DNA from: Cymbomonas tetramitiformis
Lineage: Eukaryota; Chlorophyta; Pyramimonadophyceae; Pyramimonadales; Pyramimonadaceae
Reading direction: 5' to 3'
NCBI GenBank assembly: GCA_001247695.2
Contig: LGRX02028915.1
Location: 1 to 36,042 of the forward strand
DNA length: 36,042 nucleotides
Shown: positions 29,222-36,042 of the stretch, in pieces
How the letters are laid out: every line of letters starts with the position of its first letter
Numbering within the stretch: the stretch's first letter is position 1
Position numbers and translations under genes: made by a program
Notes under the pieces: generated by a model
Told to the model about the DNA's origin: nothing
Database searches by the model: none
Seen by the model: the letters and a program-made list of their open reading frames with translations, nothing else

Positions 29222-31821
29222 AGCTGAACACGCCCCTGAACAAAACACACAGGGAAACACTCCAAGGCGTCCTCCTCAGGACACACGATTATGCCAGAAC
29301 CGCTGAGCTGAAACGCATAACAGAGATGGCCACACAGTGCAGGGAAGAGGACAACAGGCAAGTGGCACACGCCACCATAGACAGAGCAGGGGAAACAGTA
29401 CTAAACATACTCACCGAGGCGAATAAATATGCGCTACAGGACGACGAACTGCCAACTACTACAGTTGGAGGCACCTCCAACCGAGTGGGAAAAGACCTGC
29501 TGATGAGCAAAAAGGACAGAAAGGAAAGGGACGCCGCAATACTCAAGATGCGGGAGCACAAGCAAACCAAACGACACCTACGAAACCCGCACACGGAACA
29601 CTCAACCCTCAGAAGCCTGAAAGAGGGAGAAATGAAAGGCCCAACGGACAGGGACAATGCAGATGCAAAAGAGTGGGTGTCGTGGCTTACTGAGGAGGCC
29701 AAAAAAGAAAGGTCGGCAGCGCACAAGGTAGTAAAGCAGCACTGGAAACAAGCCAAGCAAAGACACAACAACAAAACAGTAAAGGAATACTGGAACAACC
29801 AAAAAAGATACCACAAAAGGATATATACCAAGGCACAAGAAACAGGCCATGCCCCCACAGCGAACATACAGGCTCTACAGGACAGAGAGGGCAACCTGGC
29901 TGTAGGCCACGGGAACATCGCTAACGCACTAGCAGACCACATGGCCCACTCGGCACCATACAGGATGGAGCACCGAAGTCCACCCGACTCGAAACCTCCA
30001 CCGTGGGAAGACCCAGCCCACAGGGAGCACCTCATAAAGATGCCAAGACCAGACCCCAGTGGGCTGGACCTCACAATAAGTAGACAGGGCTACACCAAAG
30101 CGGTACACACCCTAAACAACAACAAGGCACCAGGCCCCACCAGGACCCCGAACGAAATTCTTAAGCACATGCCAGAGGACTTCCACGATGCACTACACGC
30201 ACTCATGCTGGAAATGTGGAACAGCAAGCATGTCCCTCTCACCTGGAAAAAAGGGACATTCTGCTTCCACCACAAGAAAGGGGATGTCACCTTACAGCAA
30301 AATTACCGACCCATAGCCCTGCTTGAAGGGGTATTCAAACTATACACCTCGCAGATAGCAAACATGCTCTCCACGTTCTGCGAAACGCAGGGAATACTAG
30401 CCCAGGCGCAGGAAGGCTCAAGGGAAAAAAGGAACACACTTCGACAACTCACCAGAGTAACCAATGCGATTGAGGATGCGAACGTCTCAGGAAGAGAACT
30501 GCATGGCCTGTATGTAGACTTCGAAAACGCGTACGGCTCAGTGGACCACAACAAACTACTCCATACGATGCAGTACCTTGGAATACCCGACGAACTCACA
30601 CAGGTGGTGCGGGATGTCCTGGGTACACATAGCCACGACACAATGTCCATGAACACCCGAGTAGGAGGGGAAACCTCACACAAAACTGTACAGGTGCAAA
30701 GAGGACTCCTCCAGGGAGACAGCATGAGCCCCCTCCTTTTCGTAATATACCAGGAACCGTTGCTAAGATGGCTAGAGGTGGGAGAGCACGGGTACCAACA
30801 CAAGTATGCAGCAGAACAAGAAAGGCTGGGCCCCCTCAGGACGACTGCAGGGGCGTTCGTCGACGACCTACTCATACTGTGCCCTACGATTCACCACATG
30901 AGAGCTCAGCTACACAAACTGCAAGCATTCTCACAGTGGAGCGACCTCCGAATTAACCTCACCAAGTCAGCCATAACCGGCATAAAAAATGGGGTCTCCA
31001 TACCTGAACAACTCCATAAAGACCTCAAAATGCTGGGACTGGACGGCAAGCTAAGCCACTTCAAGGTACTCAAGCCAGACGACACGTACAAATACCTGGG
31101 AGTACTACTTGCATTCACAGGCAGGTGGGACAAGGAAAAAGAGGCCGCTAAGGAAGAGATGAACCACAGAATACAAGCTCTACTGCGCTCCCCTCTGACA
31201 CCTGACCAAAAGGAATACTCCCTTCACTCCGCAATACTGGGGAAATTCAGATATGGATTACACCTAGGTCTGTACACAGCGGGCGAAATAGACGAATTCA
31301 ACAAAATAATAGGGGGGGCCACAAAAAATATACAAGGCCTGCCCCGCAACGGAACGCCAAACATTTTCACCACACAGGAAAAGGAAAAGTACGGCTTGGG
31401 AATGGTGCCACTCCAGGCAGTCTACGCCCAGTCGATTTGGAGCGGACTACTGGAGGCCATGCACAGCGAAGAAGACAAGGGGACGGTACGAGGCCCGGCT
31501 TGGAGGCAAATAAACCTAAAGTCGAGACTCAGAATGTCCCATGTCAGCAGGTCCACTAGAGGACTGGTAGAATACCACAGCACCACACGCAGGAACTGTA
31601 CAGACCTCGACAAACTCTGGGGGGGGCACCAGACAAAACACAACACACTGAGAAAACTCAATGCCCTACTCAGATACAACATTACGCCCCAGGGGACGGA
31701 AGGAATGCTCAGACAACTCCAAACCCCAATACCAAAGATAATGGAACAGCTAAAAGGGGCGACCAGAAGGAAGTCCGATAAAGAGAGGGAACAACAAGAA
31801 AAACGAAAGCAGGCAAAATAA
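29191..31821 (+). CDS. LINE-B reverse transcriptase region
   Basis: The frame is -1 relative to the endonuclease frame. The GTG at 29191 is a bookkeeping start, since the sequence should be read as a continuation of the upstream polyprotein. A Lys/Glu-rich lead is followed by non-LTR reverse transcriptase: NNNKAPGPTRTPNEILK (about 30117-30166), NYRPIALLEGVFKL, motif A YVDFENAYGSVDH with Asp443, motif B QRGLLQGDSMSPLLF, motif C AFVDDLL with Asp558 and Asp559, then a thumb with YKYLGVLL. The catalytic Asp triad is intact. It ends at TAA 31819-31821 after a Lys/Arg/Gln-rich run, but the neighbouring frame continues open at once, so this is probably a frameshift and not a natural end. Confidence 0.9.
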   Translation: MDRDPQPGHVKLNTPLNKTHRETLQGVLLRTHDYARTAELKRITEMATQCREEDNRQVAHATIDRAGETVLNILTEANKYALQDDELPTTTVGGTSNRVGKDLLMSKKDRKERDAAILKMREHKQTKRHLRNPHTEHSTLRSLKEGEMKGPTDRDNADAKEWVSWLTEEAKKERSAAHKVVKQHWKQAKQRHNNKTVKEYWNNQKRYHKRIYTKAQETGHAPTANIQALQDREGNLAVGHGNIANALADHMAHSAPYRMEHRSPPDSKPPPWEDPAHREHLIKMPRPDPSGLDLTISRQGYTKAVHTLNNNKAPGPTRTPNEILKHMPEDFHDALHALMLEMWNSKHVPLTWKKGTFCFHHKKGDVTLQQNYRPIALLEGVFKLYTSQIANMLSTFCETQGILAQAQEGSREKRNTLRQLTRVTNAIEDANVSGRELHGLYVDFENAYGSVDHNKLLHTMQYLGIPDELTQVVRDVLGTHSHDTMSMNTRVGGETSHKTVQVQRGLLQGDSMSPLLFVIYQEPLLRWLEVGEHGYQHKYAAEQERLGPLRTTAGAFVDDLLILCPTIHHMRAQLHKLQAFSQWSDLRINLTKSAITGIKNGVSIPEQLHKDLKMLGLDGKLSHFKVLKPDDTYKYLGVLLAFTGRWDKEKEAAKEEMNHRIQALLRSPLTPDQKEYSLHSAILGKFRYGLHLGLYTAGEIDEFNKIIGGATKNIQGLPRNGTPNIFTTQEKEKYGLGMVPLQAVYAQSIWSGLLEAMHSEEDKGTVRGPAWRQINLKSRLRMSHVSRSTRGLVEYHSTTRRNCTDLDKLWGGHQTKHNTLRKLNALLRYNITPQGTEGMLRQLQTPIPKIMEQLKGATRRKSDKEREQQEKRKQAK

Positions 31822-34800
31822 TTGATGGGGACATACCGATGCCACCAGACTGGCAGGCGAAGTGCACAGACCAAACTGCCAGGCTCACAATACCCAAGGA
31901 CACGCCAACGGCGATAAACTTCACAACGTGCCTCAAACTCTTTGCACATTTCCCGGACCTAGCACTCCTCACTACCCGAGATGGCCAACATGCGATTAGC
32001 CAGGTGAACGTCAGGGAACAATGCACAGATGCAACCCTCAACACAGACCGCAGTGCCATAGCAAAAGGCCTAGCACACTTATACCCATACCTATGCGAAG
32101 CCCAACCGAGGGACATAGCGAAGCCGGGGGACTTTTACGACAACCTCACAAACAGACAGCTGAAGCAACAATACAGGAGCATGCCCAGGGAAGGGCCGCT
32201 GGACTCCCACGCAGTGCGAACTAACCTCCCACTCCTCAACTCGGAACAGCTGAGGGCAAAAATGACCGAATGGGAAGCAAGGCAGGTCCCCAGGGAAGAG
32301 ATTCACAGGCAACTCTCCCTGCACCCGCTCACAAGGATTAACGAAACGGAGAATACCGGCCCGGTACCGGGGGAGGAAGAGGAAGAACCCCAGCCCCTCC
32401 ACACACGCTCACAAACCAAATGGATAGATGAAATAGACCCCATGGCCGAGAAACTTGAGACAGGCTTCGAGAAAGGCCGAACGATTGACAAGCCGAAAGA
32501 GATTGTGGCAATAAGGACCCTACTCGTTGACCCAACAGACCCACACTCCCTAGTGACGCAGTACAGAACCCAGTGGAGACACTCAGAGGGGGATGACTCC
32601 TACTCGTGGAGTACAAGGGAAACCATAACCGACTACCTGAAACTAGCCAAACGAAGGGGCCAAAGCGCGACCACCTTCCTAACCCTGAATAGAAGACTGC
32701 GAGCAAGAGGCTCCCAGGTGACCCACCCCACAGGCCTCAGAGAAATACTGGCCGGGAGGCCGCACCTGGAGCAGGCCTGGCCCACACTACATGCAGAGAA
32801 CCTAACACTGGACCCGACAGAAACCAACCCAGAACAAGACATTGTGGACAACAGAGGGCACCACTGCCAGATACGACTGGAGGGGGAACTCGCCCACAGC
32901 TACCACAGAAATGGGAAATACATAGGCACCCTCACGAAAGAAAAACTTCTCAGACTACACGAAAGGTACACCCAGGCAATGGGTACCACGCACCACCAAA
33001 CCCCACACCAGCGTACACTACGCACTGAATTGTGGGAGGACCACAAAATACAGGTCTCCACGTTCGAGGAGGAAATAGGGCACCTCCTCATTAGATACTC
33101 AAGCAAAGAAGAAAAGGAGGAACGAAAAAAGAACCTGCAAAACCATTGGACATTCCCTGCCCAGATGCAAAGGGCACTACAACAGGCATTCGGAATTACC
33201 ACCGAACTGTTCGCCTCACCCCTCAATGTCCACCACAACACCACAACGTATTACGCCAAGTATGACAGAGACAAGGTGTTCGGGGCCAGAGGCTCGGCCT
33301 GGACAGCAAATTGGATGAAACTGGGAGCCTACCAGTTCAACCCAGAATACACGCCACAGGACCTCAAAAAGGCACTGGACTTTGCCATAGCGGCCACCAC
33401 CACACAAGAACCGGTGTTCGGGGTCGGGGTGTACCCGACATATGAGAAAACCCCGTACAGAAAGCTCTACAATGCACATGCAGGGCACCTAATACACGAA
33501 CTATTAGAAATACCACAAGGCAAGTTCACATTTCTACCCCCTGACCACTGGATGGGTGCCACCCACCAACAAGCGAAACAATGCAACTGGAACCTCCGGG
33601 TGCTGATAGTGGCCAACAAGGAAGGATGGCAAGCACACTGCGGGGACCCAGACACTGCCGCAGACTGTATAAGGAGGGCACTCACAACCTGCCCGCAAAG
33701 TAAGGTCCGCACCACCTCAGCTGTCAAACAGCTGATGAGGGAGGCAAACCTACACGATGCGAATGAACCAAACCAAGAAGTACGCACCCCCAGTGTAGAC
33801 TGTGTGGTGGACACAAGACCATGGCAGAGATACGAACTCCCGGAAATTAAGACAAAGGACATGACGAATGCAATGGGAAGAATGTGCAGCACAGGGCCAC
33901 ATTTGAGGAACGACCTCTGCCCCCAGTGCTGCAACGTACAAGCGGAAGTGGAAACTTGGTGGGAGGACAGCCACCTCCACGAGGAAGAAGGACCAGCCAA
34001 ATGGGAACTCCTCCCCGGGAGCAGAGGAGGCAAATGGAACATACACCCCCCCACCGTACAACAGGTGGTGGAAGCCAACACCTTACACACCAGGCTTACA
34101 AGACAGAATGACGCCCAAACGATATGGAACAAAGTAGCGAGGTCAAAAGTTGTCAGATACCCCACTGACTTCTGGCCCGAACACGAACCGGGAGCCCAAG
34201 GAAGAAGATGGGAATTGACAAGAGACCAAACAGAGGACCCCAGGAACCAAGCCCCGAGGAACACACCAACCCAATTGACATACCCCTCCCCTCTAAGGGC
34301 ACACAAGGCAACCTCGTACCTTTACACGGACGGGAGCAAAAGAGAAATAGAAACAGAAGAAGGAGGCAAAGAATGGGCCTCAGGAGCTGCGGTATGGGAC
34401 CCCAGGACCGGGGAAGGGGAGGCCCACATGATTCGATGGGAAGGCGAAGACCAAGAGGTGAACAGAGCGGAACTTCTCGCCATACAAAAAGCGGTGACGC
34501 TCCCGCCACCACCAAGTGGCAATGGACTCACCATTTGCACGGACAGTGCCAACTCCATTAGACAACTGGAGAGCATGAGAACGAAACCCCACAACATGGA
34601 ACACCACCAGCAAAGAGACCTCCTGTATGCCATACTGGTCAACATTGAGGCATTAGTAGCAGCAGGACACACTGTCTCACTGCTAAAAGTCAAGGCACAC
34701 ACGGGAATTGTGGGGAACGAAAAAGCCGACGAGGCAGCCAAACAAGCCTGTACTACGGGAACCCTCACGGAAGCGTGGGATAATAACGAGACAATAAAAG

Positions 34801-36042
34801 TCAAACCCATGATACCAGACGAGGACTCGAACAGCAGAGAGCTAAAAGGAAAACTCGCGGTACAAAAGTACGTAACCACACTACTCCGTGAACGGCAAAC
34901 CCAAGAGAACAGTAGACTCTCAGCAAAAATGACCGACCTCCAGGGAGAACCCTCAACCTGGACCCACCAACTGAAAACTGAGCGCAACTTCAGATGGGAG
35001 GCACACCTAGACCAAGCACAACAAACTGAAGAGGAACAAACGACAATACGGGACCCGGTACCCAACCAGCAGCAGCAAGCCAACCAGACCCGAGACGAAG
35101 AAGACAGGCAGATAAAAGCCATGATGGAACAAACGGAGGAAGAGGAGATGCTCCTTATGCGGGAGGTGCAGGAGCACCAAGAATACCAAGAAACAGAGGG
35201 CAAAGGGGACCCCACCCGAGGAGACGAACCCGAACCCGCAGGGACACCACCCCCACCCTCCGAAGGGGAGGAAATATTTGAGGAACTCAACGAGCTCGCG
35301 GAGAGACTAGAAGTGACCCAAGAAGTACAAAATGACGATGAAATTTTTGACATGCTAAATGAACTCATTGAGCAGCGGGAAAAGCCACAAGGGGAGCCGA
35401 CAAAAGAAAGACAAGCTCACCATGACCGTGTCACAGAGGAGTCCAGAGTCCATGCAGTAATGGAGGACCCGATGCCCAGAACAAGATGGAAACAACGAAA
35501 ACACGATATGGCACACAGCAGATCGGAAAAAAGGAACGCCCCCTCGGTTCAAGAGGGCAGGACCACAGACAGCTGGCTAAACGAAACAATGAAGCACCTC
35601 AAAGGAGACACGCCACTACACAAAGTAGCGAACGGCTTCTGGAAAAGAGCCACATTTGCGGTGCGGAAAACAATACTCAAATGCAGACTGAGAATACTGC
35701 CAGCACAAGACTATGAGACGGCGAAAAACTCAGCCGGAGGGAGCGGGAAGTGCACCCTGGAAGGATGCGGACACAAAGGGGTGGACTACGCAAAGGGCTT
35801 CCTCATGAGGGTAGGGCACGCCCTAGGTGGATGCAACAACCCACAAATGCGAGGGATGTTCACGGACAGGGCAGATGCCCACGCAGATGAGCTAAAACAC
35901 ATACTTGACCACCATAGGAAAGGGGGATGCAAAGTACTCGCCTACACCGGAAAAAAGAGGGACCCATGGATTAAGCCAAGGGTACTCCCAAATTACATAC
36001 TCACCAGGGGGCAATGCAGACACGACGGGAAGGACAACCCAG
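31818..36042 (+). CDS. LINE-B C-terminal polyprotein: PCIF1-like domain, RNase H, Cys/His module (runs off the window)
   Basis: The frame beginning 31818 stays open for 1408 codons to the window edge without a stop. Order: a region of no known family (31818-32990); a PCIF1-like adenine methyltransferase domain (about 33000-33690); a Cys-rich patch (CSTG ... CPQCC, about 33885-33935); RNase H (34315-34760) with YTDGS (Asp 34329), RAELLA (Glu 34470), CTDSAN (Asp 34542) and NEKADEAA (Asp 34728), all four catalytic residues present; a Glu-rich, probably coiled region (34800-35450); and a zinc-like C-x3-C...H-x4-C module (Cys 35751, 35763, His 35817, Cys 35832) followed by TDRADAHADELKHIL, as in LINEs with a restriction-like endonuclease. 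The last codons align with the first codons of LINE-A. Confidence 0.85.
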   Translation, partial: MIDGDIPMPPDWQAKCTDQTARLTIPKDTPTAINFTTCLKLFAHFPDLALLTTRDGQHAISQVNVREQCTDATLNTDRSAIAKGLAHLYPYLCEAQPRDIAKPGDFYDNLTNRQLKQQYRSMPREGPLDSHAVRTNLPLLNSEQLRAKMTEWEARQVPREEIHRQLSLHPLTRINETENTGPVPGEEEEEPQPLHTRSQTKWIDEIDPMAEKLETGFEKGRTIDKPKEIVAIRTLLVDPTDPHSLVTQYRTQWRHSEGDDSYSWSTRETITDYLKLAKRRGQSATTFLTLNRRLRARGSQVTHPTGLREILAGRPHLEQAWPTLHAENLTLDPTETNPEQDIVDNRGHHCQIRLEGELAHSYHRNGKYIGTLTKEKLLRLHERYTQAMGTTHHQTPHQRTLRTELWEDHKIQVSTFEEEIGHLLIRYSSKEEKEERKKNLQNHWTFPAQMQRALQQAFGITTELFASPLNVHHNTTTYYAKYDRDKVFGARGSAWTANWMKLGAYQFNPEYTPQDLKKALDFAIAATTTQEPVFGVGVYPTYEKTPYRKLYNAHAGHLIHELLEIPQGKFTFLPPDHWMGATHQQAKQCNWNLRVLIVANKEGWQAHCGDPDTAADCIRRALTTCPQSKVRTTSAVKQLMREANLHDANEPNQEVRTPSVDCVVDTRPWQRYELPEIKTKDMTNAMGRMCSTGPHLRNDLCPQCCNVQAEVETWWEDSHLHEEEGPAKWELLPGSRGGKWNIHPPTVQQVVEANTLHTRLTRQNDAQTIWNKVARSKVVRYPTDFWPEHEPGAQGRRWELTRDQTEDPRNQAPRNTPTQLTYPSPLRAHKATSYLYTDGSKREIETEEGGKEWASGAAVWDPRTGEGEAHMIRWEGEDQEVNRAELLAIQKAVTLPPPPSGNGLTICTDSANSIRQLESMRTKPHNMEHHQQRDLLYAILVNIEALVAAGHTVSLLKVKAHTGIVGNEKADEAAKQACTTGTLTEAWDNNETIKVKPMIPDEDSNSRELKGKLAVQKYVTTLLRERQTQENSRLSAKMTDLQGEPSTWTHQLKTERNFRWEAHLDQAQQTEEEQTTIRDPVPNQQQQANQTRDEEDRQIKAMMEQTEEEEMLLMREVQEHQEYQETEGKGDPTRGDEPEPAGTPPPPSEGEEIFEELNELAERLEVTQEVQNDDEIFDMLNELIEQREKPQGEPTKERQAHHDRVTEESRVHAVMEDPMPRTRWKQRKHDMAHSRSEKRNAPSVQEGRTTDSWLNETMKHLKGDTPLHKVANGFWKRATFAVRKTILKCRLRILPAQDYETAKNSAGGSGKCTLEGCGHKGVDYAKGFLMRVGHALGGCNNPQMRGMFTDRADAHADELKHILDHHRKGGCKVLAYTGKKRDPWIKPRVLPNYILTRGQCRHDGKDNP
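33000..33690 (+). other. PCIF1-like (cap-adenosine N6 methyltransferase family) domain in LINE-B
   Basis: ELFASPLN (about 33204-33227) followed by a Tyr-rich stretch, YDRDKVFGARGSAW, and GAYQFNPEY (Asn-Pro-Glu-Tyr at 33340-33351) match the order of the PCIF1 core as I recall it: CFASPLN, an Asp-x-Asp-x-x-FGSRG loop, then G-x-x-x-x-NPPF. A preceding helix (WTFPAQMQRALQQAFGI) and a later LRVLIVAN strand also fit. Family members methylate N6 of adenosine next to the mRNA cap. Here the catalytic NPPF is NPEY, which may alter or abolish activity. The identification rests on motifs, without a search. Confidence 0.6.

Larger units (their letters stand above)
22218..36042 (+). mobile_element. Large dual-endonuclease LINE with Ulp1 protease and PCIF1-like domain (LINE-B)
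   Basis: The plus strand carries an ORF1-like part, a long open spacer, a Ulp1-type protease, an EEP (apurinic-type) endonuclease, reverse transcriptase, a PCIF1-like methyltransferase domain, RNase H, and a Cys/His module leading into the restriction-like endonuclease end whose continuation is seen in LINE-A. Having both endonuclease types is the mark of the Dualen/RandI group. The frame breaks at about 29190 and 31818. The left boundary is set loosely by the end of the gag-like frame. The 3' end lies beyond the window. The coding strand is very poor in T. Confidence 0.85.

Noticed and set aside
31800..31825. Programmed -1 frameshift between the RT frame and the C-terminal frame
   Set aside because: No canonical X-XXY-YYZ slippery heptamer is present; a single-base indel in the A-rich run is simpler.
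34322..35368. 348-codon minus-strand frame, Ser-rich, and other long minus-strand frames across LINE-B
   Set aside because: They are mirrors of the T-poor coding strand; their Ser/Cys/Phe-rich translations have no motifs, while the plus strand has intact RNase H residues.
31818..36042. Origin of the PCIF1-like segment from an integrated giant virus
   Set aside because: No viral genes surround it and it lies in one open frame between reverse transcriptase and RNase H of a LINE.

Overview
This window is nuclear DNA of a eukaryote and is built almost entirely of transposable elements. I found no host gene, rRNA, tRNA or CRISPR array. The best guess for the source is an alga of the green lineage. 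The two LINE copies carry both endonuclease types seen in the Dualen/RandI elements of Chlamydomonas, and DNA-methyltransferase-bearing retrotransposons are known, as far as I recall, from dinoflagellates and charophyte algae. The species cannot be fixed from the sequence alone.

Layout. 1-560: the 3' end of a LINE (LINE-A), inserted in the integrase gene of a minus-strand Ty3/gypsy element (gypsy-1, about 561-3575), which is truncated at both ends. 3575-5711: gene-free DNA with direct repeats, several hairpins and one LTR copy (4965-5180). 5712-9702: a minus-strand Ty3/gypsy element (gypsy-2) with its 3' LTR and polypurine tract. It is cut off inside a C5-cytosine DNA methyltransferase domain. 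About 9703-17480: a plus-strand relative (gypsy-3) joined head to head with gypsy-2 and cut off inside RNase H. Two small DNA transposons (10697-11113 and 12976-13640) have landed in it, each with a recognisable target-site duplication. 17480-20807: mostly unclassified DNA with an LTR fragment, a GAATTC-rich stretch and a short reading frame carrying a 45-bp minisatellite. 20808-22217: a minus-strand gag-like frame. 22218-36042: a second LINE (LINE-B, plus strand), nearly full length. It leaves the window at almost the same point in its coding sequence at which LINE-A enters.

The most interesting content is the cargo of these elements. Gypsy-2 and gypsy-3 share one unusual order: RNase H (seen only in gypsy-3), a DNMT3/DRM-like cytosine methyltransferase, integrase, a PHD finger (followed in gypsy-3 by a Tudor-like segment), and a second, unrelated Rossmann methyltransferase with DPxAGTG and TSPxF motifs. 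LINE-B has an ORF1-like part, a Ulp1-type cysteine protease, an apurinic-type (EEP) endonuclease, reverse transcriptase, a PCIF1-like adenine methyltransferase domain, RNase H, and the start of a restriction-like endonuclease end. Three different nucleic-acid methyltransferase folds thus ride on two retrotransposon classes within 36 kb.

All copies look decayed. I see in-frame stops (9632-9630 and 10354-10356), single-base frameshifts (near 6484, 8555, 10510, 12009-12017, 14800-14870, 29190 and 31818), and insertions. Removing either small DNA transposon with one target duplication restores the reading frame exactly, so those insertions hit frames that were still open at the insertion points. 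Coordinates of element ends are approximate unless a TSD, LTR end or junction is described.
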